Assembly (NCBI GenBank): GCA_020049775.1
Contig: JAGVLO010000004.1
Span: 240,608 to 304,607 of the forward strand
Length of the DNA: 64,000 nucleotides
Direction of reading: 5' to 3'
Source of the DNA: Alphaproteobacteria bacterium
GTDB lineage: Bacteria > Pseudomonadota > Alphaproteobacteria > Rickettsiales > SXRF01
A program made the translations under genes and the position numbers. The notes below the pieces were generated by a model. The model ran no database searches. It had not been told where the DNA came from and saw nothing but the letters and a program-made list of their open reading frames with translations. Below are positions 9,470-17,622 of this stretch, piece by piece (the stretch's first letter is position 1; every line of letters begins with the position of its first letter).

Positions 9470-11164
9470 ATGCTGGCGCCACTGGAAAAAATTGCGTCTT
9501 TGATTACCGAAGAACTCAACATGCTCTGGCAGGCGCATGAAGCGGTCGGCCTGAAGGGCTATATGTCGCTGTATACGCTGGATATACAAGTTCCCTTCCG
9601 CGCCAAGTCACCGGGTATTCTGTTCTGGTTCAACCGTGATGAAACGGCCGACGCGGTGCAGCAGATTGTGCATTATTACAATCAGGGCATCCTGCCGAAC
9701 TCGACACTTTTGCTCAACCCCATCGTCCACAGCAAGAAGACAGGCAAGAAAGCCAAATATACGAACGAACAAGACGAACCCGACATTTACACACCACTTG
9801 GTTCCGGAATTATCTGGGCAACATCACTCAGCCTTGGTATCGATGTACTCAGTGATGAGTCCACCGACCGTATCTGGGAACTAAACGTATTTGCCAGCCC
9901 CTACCATCGCGGCGACAACGAGCGCGCAGGCCTTAAAATCATCGGATTTTGCGACGAAGCGCAAGCGCCTGTCGAAGATGGCAAGAGCGTTACCGGCTGC
10001 AGAGAATTGTATGACATTGCCAATATCACCAGCGAGCAATATGCTTCATTTTATATGCTTTCCGGCATCTCATACCTCACCAACAACGGTTTGTTCCAGC
10101 ATCCATTTTTTGAATCATTGTTCCCTAAGGGAGTACTAAAAGACAAAGCTTCACGCCAAAAACTTATTGAAGATAATTCTATCAATGTGCAGAAGGCGCT
10201 TGATGCGGCCTATTGCTGGAATTCATATGAACATCATCACTCGCTGTATAAAAAATTCGGCACCAATCCCGATGATGTGGAAGACAACCTGAAATTCTTC
10301 AATCTGGTAGCGCGTGACGTTGAGTTATTTGATGCCACCGGACCGATGCGCAAAGATGCCGAAGAAATGTTCGAGTTTATTGTCCCCGGCCTTATCCCAC
10401 GCGGTGCGGTAACGCTGATTGGTGCAACCGGCGGCACGGGTAAAAGCTCGCTCGCACACCTGTTGTGCATCATGGCGTCGGTTGATTATGATTTAGGTGA
10501 AGAAGCGCCGCGCTGGCTTGGCCAACGCCTTGCCATTGAAAAATGCAAAGGTATCTGCGTGTATTTCTCGGGTGAAGACGGCCCGCCTATTATTAACGCA
10601 CGCGCAGCTATTTTCGATCAGCGCGGACGTGCCAGGCGCCTGATGTTCCAGCGCACGGATTTTGGCGAAGGCGTTTCTTTCTCGCAGCATATGCGGCGTC
10701 TGCACAAAATTCCCGATGTGCCGATTATGGTTATCGACCCCGCGCGTAAATATCTCACAGGCGATGAAAATGATGCGGGTGTGGTGAGTGAGTTTTTTGA
10801 AGCTATCGAAGAATTCGCCATTCAGAAAAGTGCCGCCGTGGTGATTGTCCACCACTTGCAAAAAGGCGCGAATCCCAAATCAGCGCCTGAGGTGCTTGAC
10901 CTCCTGCGTGGTTCACAGGTATTCATCGACCGTCCTCGTGTAGTTATCGGTATGTTCCGCGACGGCCCCTATACGGTTGTTGGCCTTGCGAAAAATAACA
11001 TTCCGCCCAACCTTGGCATGGTTACAGATGAGCGCGTGTTTGCGCGTGACCCCAAAAATCTGCAGCTTATCTGGCTGCCCGGACATGAAGGGATACGCAG
11101 TGCAAACCTGTCAGAAGAAGAACTATTGAAAATCGCCGAAGCGGCAAAAAAGACCGGACATTAG
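9470..11164 (+). CDS. RepA-like AAA ATPase with unidentified N-terminal half
   Basis: 564 residues. The C-terminal half is a RecA-fold ATPase of the RepA/AAA_25 kind: Walker A GATGGTGKSS (318-327), the GED motif (368-370), Walker B IMVIDPARKYL with Asp423, and VIVHHLQKG (458-466). Relatives include hexameric replicative helicases of plasmids and phages and chromosomal proteins of unclear role. The first ~300 residues (including TPLGSGIIWATS and AYCWNSYEHHHSLYKKFG) match no domain I recognise. It stands alone on the plus strand between addB and the T4SS block, converging on the latter. It could be a relic of an integrated replicon or a DNA-handling partner; neither is shown. Confidence 0.7.
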   Translation: MLAPLEKIASLITEELNMLWQAHEAVGLKGYMSLYTLDIQVPFRAKSPGILFWFNRDETADAVQQIVHYYNQGILPNSTLLLNPIVHSKKTGKKAKYTNEQDEPDIYTPLGSGIIWATSLSLGIDVLSDESTDRIWELNVFASPYHRGDNERAGLKIIGFCDEAQAPVEDGKSVTGCRELYDIANITSEQYASFYMLSGISYLTNNGLFQHPFFESLFPKGVLKDKASRQKLIEDNSINVQKALDAAYCWNSYEHHHSLYKKFGTNPDDVEDNLKFFNLVARDVELFDATGPMRKDAEEMFEFIVPGLIPRGAVTLIGATGGTGKSSLAHLLCIMASVDYDLGEEAPRWLGQRLAIEKCKGICVYFSGEDGPPIINARAAIFDQRGRARRLMFQRTDFGEGVSFSQHMRRLHKIPDVPIMVIDPARKYLTGDENDAGVVSEFFEAIEEFAIQKSAAVVIVHHLQKGANPKSAPEVLDLLRGSQVFIDRPRVVIGMFRDGPYTVVGLAKNNIPPNLGMVTDERVFARDPKNLQLIWLPGHEGIRSANLSEEELLKIAEAAKKTGH

Positions 11165-11193
11165 TCGGTAGCGGAAATCAAGATTGATAGAAA

Positions 11194-11346
11194 TCAGGCT
11201 TGTCCGGCTTGCCACCAGTCATTGACGGGGCGGCGGTCACATGGGCTGTTTTCGGCGCCGACACATGGGCTTTTAAGGTCGGTTATACGGTTGGAGCAAC
11301 CGCTCAACACAGCCAGCAACACGCCAATCAAAACAAGTCTTGCCAT
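11194..11346 (-). CDS. VirB7-like small lipoprotein
   Basis: A 50-residue reading frame too short for most gene callers. It starts MARLVLIGVLLAVLSGC, a charged start, hydrophobic core and a lipobox (VLSGC, Cys17), so it should be an outer-membrane-directed lipoprotein. The mature part has two SPC motifs and ends RRPVNDWWQAGQA. AAGGG sits just ahead of the ATG. It is the last gene of the T4SS block, 88 bases after the final virB6. Size, lipobox and position fit VirB7, the lipoprotein that stabilises VirB9 in the outer core. Family assignment is inferred from these features, not from a match I could run. Confidence 0.7.
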   Translation of the reverse strand: MARLVLIGVLLAVLSGCSNRITDLKSPCVGAENSPCDRRPVNDWWQAGQA

Positions 11347-11434
11347 AGCCTACCCTTTTCGAAGGTTACGATTTCAACTACAGTGTATTCAATGTAAGGC
11401 TAATAGCAATCATAAAGTGAGGCGTATGAGCTGC

Positions 11435-13150
11435 TTATCTGCCACCCGGCATTCTTCCAATACGCCTGCGAAGTTCTGCAACAGGGTCGCCACCGCCACC
11501 AACACCTACGCCCACAGGCCGTATCGGGCGGGGGGCAAGTAGTCCACCACCCGGTGCGCCGCCAACAGGTGCTGGTACTATAGCCTCAGGGCGGGCCGGC
11601 ATGCCACCTGCGCCAATCGGAGCTGGACCGCCTGGTGCGCCGACGCCACCTCCACCGCCTGTTCCTGGTCTGACACCACGACCTGCGCCGCCTGCACCAG
11701 GCTCTGCAGGGCGTACACCTGGAGGCGGGTTAACGCTGAACCTACCGCCGGGGCCGAATAAGCCGCCATTTCCAGTCAAGCCATTTCCGGATGTGTCACG
11801 CTCCGGTTTCGCGCCTTGCCAAGCTCGAGATCCAGGGAGATTGCCGCGGGAATCTTTTGCGCCTGCACCGCCTCCGGATTCTGGGGGTTTTTCAGAACCG
11901 CCGGCACTGGTAAACCATTCTTTGATAGAAGTACCCATGCCGGATAAATTGGTAGAAGCGCCCGAAATATCTTTTGCAATTTCAATGACGACTGAATTAA
12001 ATCTTACCGCCAGTTCTGCTACCATTACGAACATAATAACGTTCATGATTCTGATCGGAAATTCGTCGGTTGCGCCTGCGGCACCTTTAAAATCCCATTC
12101 ACCCGAGAATTCTTGCCAACCTGCCGGTCCACCAGGTACCATAAAGCGCCAGAAATGTTGTGTAATTGGCCCGCCTTCGCTGCCCCCGACAACAGCAGTC
12201 CAGCATGAAGGGGTGTATATCAAGTGATCTATCAATGCCACAATCAGCTGAATAAAGAATGCGAAGAAGGAAAACAGCATGATTGGTTGTAGGCACGCAT
12301 TGACGATTTGATTGAGCCATTCCTGAAACAGGTGCGCAGTTCGGTTGAACATAATGCAAGGGATGAAAAGAGGAGCCACGCCAAACATCATGGCCTTTAA
12401 CAATAGAGCCATGAGGTACACCCACATGGCATTAATAACTGATTTAAGGAACGATCCGAGACCCGTCATCATAAGTATGCCAATAAGCATACCGTTAGGC
12501 CCGCTAAAGAAAGTGGCCATAAGTGTCACCACCATTTTATTGGACAAGCCTTTGCTTATTGCTACATCCAGCGGTGCAAAGGGTTCGCCGCCGGTTTCAA
12601 AGCCATATTGGTCCTGAATTGGCGTTGCGCCCGCCGCCATACCCGTTACAAAATTTATTATTTCATCGGTACCGTCATTAAAAAACCGGACAACATAATC
12701 ACTAAAAAACATCCAGGAATCGTCGGATAACAATAACCCGACTATCATGACTTTTACATAGCGTATGGTGATCTCATAAACGGTTACCTGCATTGCGCCG
12801 GTAGTGAACATTATTCCGGTTACTGCAATGTAAAGAATAACAGCGGCTGAAACGGCATCTTGTAAATTACTGTCATTGATAAGATCATCGTACATTTGTT
12901 CGGAAACAGTATCCAAGGCGTTTTTTACTTCATCAACGATGCCTGTGATAATACCGTTGCCCGCGCCAGGGTTTGGAATCTCAAAAGATGAGCCGGTGGT
13001 GCAGGCATCCCTTGATTGCAGAGGCACAGACTGTGCGTAAGCACAATCAGCAGAAACCCCAATTCCTGTAAATAAAAACAGAACCAGGATTACGGCTTTT
13101 GCTGTCGTAGGCCGGTAGCCAAAAGGATATGTAAGTATAGCCTTTATCAC
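11435..13150 (-). CDS. virB6: T4SS inner-membrane protein VirB6 (fourth copy)
   Basis: 571 residues, GTG start. A signal-like N-terminus (AVILVLFLFTGIGVSADCAYA) is followed by several membrane spans and the VirB6/TrbL core (WVYLMALLLKAMMFGVAPLF, then FNRTAHLFQEWLNQIVNACL). VirB6 forms part of the inner-membrane channel. The core aligns by eye over its full length with the third copy just upstream (for example ILYIAVTGIMFTTG against TLYIAIYGILFTAG), so these two are a tandem duplication. The last ~150 residues are Gly/Pro-rich and probably disordered, longer than in the other three copies. A 27-base gap separates it from the third copy. Confidence 0.88.
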   Translation of the reverse strand: MIKAILTYPFGYRPTTAKAVILVLFLFTGIGVSADCAYAQSVPLQSRDACTTGSSFEIPNPGAGNGIITGIVDEVKNALDTVSEQMYDDLINDSNLQDAVSAAVILYIAVTGIMFTTGAMQVTVYEITIRYVKVMIVGLLLSDDSWMFFSDYVVRFFNDGTDEIINFVTGMAAGATPIQDQYGFETGGEPFAPLDVAISKGLSNKMVVTLMATFFSGPNGMLIGILMMTGLGSFLKSVINAMWVYLMALLLKAMMFGVAPLFIPCIMFNRTAHLFQEWLNQIVNACLQPIMLFSFFAFFIQLIVALIDHLIYTPSCWTAVVGGSEGGPITQHFWRFMVPGGPAGWQEFSGEWDFKGAAGATDEFPIRIMNVIMFVMVAELAVRFNSVVIEIAKDISGASTNLSGMGTSIKEWFTSAGGSEKPPESGGGAGAKDSRGNLPGSRAWQGAKPERDTSGNGLTGNGGLFGPGGRFSVNPPPGVRPAEPGAGGAGRGVRPGTGGGGGVGAPGGPAPIGAGGMPARPEAIVPAPVGGAPGGGLLAPRPIRPVGVGVGGGGDPVAELRRRIGRMPGGR

Positions 13151-13177
13151 AATCTATGCTCTTCCTTTTTCATAGCT

Positions 13178-14632
13178 CTAACGATCCCTCCGTGCGATCA
13201 TGCTAGACATGGCGTCGATAAAGTCGCGGGAGCTTCTTTGTGCGCCAGTTGACGTATCTCCTGTCCCGCCAGCAGTTGGTGGTCCCGCACTTATCGGCGG
13301 CCGTGGCGCCCCTGGCGGCCTTGGTGGTCCTGACGGGCCACCTGGAGTGCCTGGTTCTGGACGTGAGGTAGCACCGCCCGCCTGATTTTCAAACCACTGT
13401 CCCATTGCTCCTGCCATAGCAGATATATTGGTCGAGGCACCTGCGATATCTTTGGCAACGTTGATAACAATTTCGTTAAAGCGGCTGGAAAGATCGGCAA
13501 CAATCAGGAACGTAAGCGCTACAACAATGTTGAACGGCAAATCTGTGGTTCCGGCCGGTGTTACCATGCCTGAAAAGGTTATAAGGTTATCGAACGGGAT
13601 GTAACCGCCGGCGCCGTCGGATTCCTGAGGGCGCCACATACGCTGGCCGAACGGTGACCCACGGAAGCTTTCGCGCAATTCTGTCCAACACACAGGATGG
13701 GCCATGGTTTTTTCTATAAGCGACTCCACGAGTTTTGCAAAGAACCCAAAAAATGCAAAAAGAAATATAGGTTGTAATGAAGCACTGACTATCTGGTTAA
13801 GCCAGCCATCAAACAGGTGTTTTGTTCTTGAGAACATCAAGAACGAAATAAATAGAGGGGCGAGACCAAACATCAGCGTCTTGATAACGAGTGACATAAG
13901 ATATACCCACAGGGCCTTGAAGGTCGTTTTAATAAATGAGCCTACACAAGCCAAAATCAACAAACCAATAAGGAAGCCATTGGGTCCGGCAGTAAATGTT
14001 GCAAAAAGGCTAACCGCCATTTTTGCAGAAAGCGCTTTTGTGAGTGCATCATCGAGTGCCTGGAATGGTGGATCACCTGCAACGGATACACCGCCAACGG
14101 CAATGGCAGTTAACTGGTTGATGATATCATCTGTGCCGGTATTGAAGAACTCTATCACGTGACTTTCGAAGAACAACCATGATCCGGGCTGGATTAACAT
14201 TCCAACGATGCCGAGTTTTACGCCACGAATCGTAATATCGGTGATTGTGGCCTGTACCATGCCGGCTGTGAACAATATTCCGTATATTGCTATATATAAC
14301 GTTGCTACCGCTTCTACCGTATCAACAAAAGCCCCTGAGCCAATAATGCCCTCGTAAAGATCCTTTGCGACCTTATCTAATATCTTTTTGACCTCTATAA
14401 TAATGATGCTGATAAGACCATCGCCTGCTGCAAAGTTCTCAAGATCATCATCATCAAACGTAGGAGAACTAGTGCATTCCGGGGTGCCGGCATCCGAGGG
14501 AAGAAATGGAGGCGCTGCTGCGTATGCAGAGTGAATGGACGCAGAGGTTATAAATAGCAGGCACATAGCGAGGCATACGGTCCCTGATACCGTACGCCAT
14601 TTATCCGCTAATATTTTATATAACCTAAGCAT
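13178..14632 (-). CDS. virB6: T4SS inner-membrane protein VirB6 (third copy)
   Basis: 484 residues with a cleavable-looking N-terminus (LAMCLLFITSASIHSAYA). The membrane core includes LYIAIYGILFTAGMVQ, FKALWVYLMSLVIKTLMFGLA and FSRTKHLFDGWLNQIVSASL, typical of the VirB6/TrbL fold. A short Gly/Pro/Arg-rich tail follows the last membrane span. It begins three bases after the second copy stops, so translation is likely coupled. It is the closest relative of the fourth copy. Confidence 0.88.
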   Translation of the reverse strand: MLRLYKILADKWRTVSGTVCLAMCLLFITSASIHSAYAAAPPFLPSDAGTPECTSSPTFDDDDLENFAAGDGLISIIIIEVKKILDKVAKDLYEGIIGSGAFVDTVEAVATLYIAIYGILFTAGMVQATITDITIRGVKLGIVGMLIQPGSWLFFESHVIEFFNTGTDDIINQLTAIAVGGVSVAGDPPFQALDDALTKALSAKMAVSLFATFTAGPNGFLIGLLILACVGSFIKTTFKALWVYLMSLVIKTLMFGLAPLFISFLMFSRTKHLFDGWLNQIVSASLQPIFLFAFFGFFAKLVESLIEKTMAHPVCWTELRESFRGSPFGQRMWRPQESDGAGGYIPFDNLITFSGMVTPAGTTDLPFNIVVALTFLIVADLSSRFNEIVINVAKDIAGASTNISAMAGAMGQWFENQAGGATSRPEPGTPGGPSGPPRPPGAPRPPISAGPPTAGGTGDTSTGAQRSSRDFIDAMSSMIARRDR

Positions 14633-14635
14633 ATA

Positions 14636-16072
14636 CTATCGTCGTCTCGTTACCATCATACCAGAGACAGCACCCAAGATGCCGCCTCCCTGCCTTGCAA
14701 GTCGTTGGTCATGCTGGTTGCCACCTGCTGCACCAGCGGCAGCACCACCAAGCTCGCCACCCAATGCACCGCCTGCGGTAGCACCCAAGCCCATTTCAAT
14801 ATTGCCACGTACGTTTTTGACCATTTCTGCTGGAGAAGTCGCGGATATAGGTATGCCAACAACAGCCCCGGCAATACCGCCAGTAATTTCCGGAATGCGG
14901 GTCACCATCGTTTTCATGAGCTGAGCAAACAGGAATAGTGCTATGAATTTATATGCCAGCACCTTTTTCCATTGTGGATCTGTTGGACCAAAATCAATAG
15001 AGGGTAACTGGAAGCTGCCGTTGCTGAACGCGTGCCGCAGGAATGGATTTACGGTAGTACCAACAGCGGGTGTATTGATCGGCGGCGGATTGTTGAAATC
15101 TTCCATACGAACACTCTGAAGGCGGTTGGTAAGCGATGTATCGCTTGGCATTACCCAGCCAAATACAGGGTTGTTAATACGCCATATACCACGGAAGTCA
15201 CGACCCAATGGTAATACATCAATGATGCCATTAATCATATTTTCGAAAATCATCATGAATAAATGGACAAATGCAAAAAGAAGAGCTGGCATCAATATCA
15301 CTGAAATAATCAGGTCGATAACTTTCCTCAGATAACGTTCGGTAATGAAAAATACGGCCCAGGGCAGGAATATGGGAGAAATGACAATCAGGAAGCCCAG
15401 CATGATTACCGACATGAGATAAGTGTAAACCACATTCATAATAAACATCAGCAGCGCAATCACTGCATGAGTGCCGGCTGCAAATACCATGAATCCAATT
15501 CCGGAATCGCCGGTTAGAGACCCTGCAATAATGCCCAATACTCCCTGGAACAACAGTAGTGTTGGGCCGAAGCCCAGTAAGTTACCGAGGAAGTTATCTA
15601 TCTGGTACCATGGAGAATAACCGCCGCTCACAATAGTGATTAATTCTTGCGAGATATCGAATAGTGCCATGCCGTAATATTCAAGGTTAAACCAGAAATA
15701 TGTGATTAACGTAATGCGTATAAGAAACATGGCGGAACGCCCCGGCTTCTCACCGCTAACCATGCGTATGCCGGCTATTGCAAAGCTGAGAGTTATTAGC
15801 GCGCCTGCCATGGGCGTTAAGAAAGCTTTTAGTGCAGAAAGCATGTTAAGCACGGCATCAATAACTGAGTCTTCGATACACCTGACGATCTTTGGGGTTA
15901 GATCGTGTTCAGTGAATCCGGGCGCGCATGTGTCCATATCCAATACTGGATCGGCGGCGTATGCTGCACCTGAATTATGCGTAATAATCAGTAACACCAG
16001 CAAGCACACTGGAATAAGCCGCAGCGGGAATTTGTAAGATTTTATTGATGCACACAAGCCAGCGAAAGTCAT
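14636..16072 (-). CDS. virB6: T4SS inner-membrane protein VirB6 (second copy)
   Basis: 478 residues. The N-terminus has a hydrophobic signal-like stretch (FPLRLIPVCLLVLLIITHNS), then multiple spans including YTYLMSVIMLGFLIVISPIF and FFITERYLRKVIDLIISVIL, the conserved VirB6 core. The tail is short and Gly/Ala-rich (GALGGELGGAAAGAAGG). Its ATG overlaps the stop of the first copy in an ATGA, which indicates translational coupling. It is more divergent from the third and fourth copies than they are from each other. Confidence 0.88.
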   Translation of the reverse strand: MTFAGLCASIKSYKFPLRLIPVCLLVLLIITHNSGAAYAADPVLDMDTCAPGFTEHDLTPKIVRCIEDSVIDAVLNMLSALKAFLTPMAGALITLSFAIAGIRMVSGEKPGRSAMFLIRITLITYFWFNLEYYGMALFDISQELITIVSGGYSPWYQIDNFLGNLLGFGPTLLLFQGVLGIIAGSLTGDSGIGFMVFAAGTHAVIALLMFIMNVVYTYLMSVIMLGFLIVISPIFLPWAVFFITERYLRKVIDLIISVILMPALLFAFVHLFMMIFENMINGIIDVLPLGRDFRGIWRINNPVFGWVMPSDTSLTNRLQSVRMEDFNNPPPINTPAVGTTVNPFLRHAFSNGSFQLPSIDFGPTDPQWKKVLAYKFIALFLFAQLMKTMVTRIPEITGGIAGAVVGIPISATSPAEMVKNVRGNIEMGLGATAGGALGGELGGAAAGAAGGNQHDQRLARQGGGILGAVSGMMVTRRR

Positions 16073-17622
16073 CGCGAGCCTCCGCTCTTGACTAGGTTCG
16101 TCATCTTACTCTTAAACGAATCCATAAGCGAACTGCCTGGCGGTGCGAGCTGCCCAAACCCTAGCGACGGCATGCCACCACCTGGTACACCTGCCAGACC
16201 TGCACTTAGGAACGGCAATGCATCAAGTAAAACCATGAAAATATACGTCACTACCACAGCCATGAAACATGACGTAAGTAGCTTAATCATAAATGCCGAA
16301 CGATCGTCATCGCCATTACCTGTGATTCCATCCGGTCCATCTGTTGCCAATCCGTGATAGTGCGCGAGCTTATTCCAATTCACCGGTTTTGTTGGCCAGG
16401 CAACCCTAAAATAGTTGAGCTTTTTATTGGTTATACCCATTTTTTTGTAAATGCCGTTACGCCAGTCATCTACGCTTCCTACAAATGTAGTGCCAATCTG
16501 ACCAGCCGTACCGGTTTGTGCTTTTTCTGGTACACCGAAATTAGTCATTACCTGTCTTGGGTTTATGTGCATGGCTTCACCACCTACATGGCTTCTTGCG
16601 TACATACCCTTTTTATCCATCCAGGCCCCAATCGTAAAATCGGGATCGTTGACTACATCGTCTCCTGCGATTGTTCTGAAAACGGAATCAGGCCCTTTAA
16701 ACACGACGATGTTCCACGCGCCCAGCAACATTGATATGTAAGCAAATACAATCATGGGCTGTAACATGAAGCTGACGGTAAGGCGTAGCCATTTATCAAA
16801 ATACGGCTTTGTTGCACGCATCAAAATGCAGGGAACAAACATAGGAGAGAATAAAATCATGATTGCAAATGCAATACAGGCGGATATGTAGATATACATA
16901 GCTCTTGCCAGTGCAAATACTAGCTGTAGCACCACATAAAATAAAATCATTCCTATGAACATGCCGTCAGTAGTCGAAATAAAAGCTGCGACTAGAAAAC
17001 CTGCAATGCCTGAAAATAGTGTTTTGGGATCCGTAAGGCCACCTACCAGTGTTTCTAGGGCGCAATCAACGTTTTCCCACAGCCATAGTTTTGGAATCGA
17101 CGGTGTAAATAGTGGCTTACATGCTTCGTGGCTGTTAATGTCGTCGAGGGCTATACCAAAGGAAGAACCTATCGCGGCGAGTTCTTCAATGATATCCAGA
17201 AAATATCCGAACATATCGCCAAAATTGTAGGAAAATATGCCAACAAAGCCTACTTTCATAAACAGCACGCTCATATCCCTGAGCGCTGCGTTTGTTCTGC
17301 CGCTGGCAACCCAGTAGCCCCCAATGGCTATCGCCAATGTGCAAAAAGCCGCAATTACATCGGCAAAAAACTCAGAAAACGGCACAAGAAACTGATCAAC
17401 TGCGTCGATAATTGTTTCTTTAACGCATGGGACGATACGCTTGGTAAGGCCTGTGATACCATCGCCGCCGCAGATGGGATCGTTTCTGTTGCCGGTAAGT
17501 TTGTCGCCGTCATAGCCAAAATCATAGGCAATAACGTCTGTAACCGGTACGGCTAATACCAGGACTGCAAGCAGTGTACATACAAGGATGAACCCGCTAT
17601 TTCTTGGCTTCCTTAGCAGCAA
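16069..17622 (-). CDS. virB6: T4SS inner-membrane protein VirB6 (first copy)
   Basis: 517 residues. The start appears to be TTG at 17622, inside the last 26 bases of virB4; a different start is possible. The N-terminus is hydrophobic (GFILVCTLLAVLVLAVPVTD) and the core has RAMYIYISACIAFAIMILF followed by RATKPYFDKWLRLTVSFML, as in VirB6. A periplasmic-looking loop between residues ~290 and ~420 is longer than in the other copies. In Rickettsiales the gene after virB4 is also a VirB6, normally the first of several. Confidence 0.87.
   Translation of the reverse strand: MLLRKPRNSGFILVCTLLAVLVLAVPVTDVIAYDFGYDGDKLTGNRNDPICGGDGITGLTKRIVPCVKETIIDAVDQFLVPFSEFFADVIAAFCTLAIAIGGYWVASGRTNAALRDMSVLFMKVGFVGIFSYNFGDMFGYFLDIIEELAAIGSSFGIALDDINSHEACKPLFTPSIPKLWLWENVDCALETLVGGLTDPKTLFSGIAGFLVAAFISTTDGMFIGMILFYVVLQLVFALARAMYIYISACIAFAIMILFSPMFVPCILMRATKPYFDKWLRLTVSFMLQPMIVFAYISMLLGAWNIVVFKGPDSVFRTIAGDDVVNDPDFTIGAWMDKKGMYARSHVGGEAMHINPRQVMTNFGVPEKAQTGTAGQIGTTFVGSVDDWRNGIYKKMGITNKKLNYFRVAWPTKPVNWNKLAHYHGLATDGPDGITGNGDDDRSAFMIKLLTSCFMAVVVTYIFMVLLDALPFLSAGLAGVPGGGMPSLGFGQLAPPGSSLMDSFKSKMTNLVKSGGSR

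Noticed and set aside
11200..11397. 65-residue plus-strand reading frame
   Set aside because: It opposes the VirB7-like lipoprotein, which has a lipobox, ribosome site and operon context; this frame has none.
11601..12227. Proline-rich 208-residue plus-strand frame
   Set aside because: It is the antisense of the Gly/Pro-rich tail of the fourth VirB6; composition follows from that.
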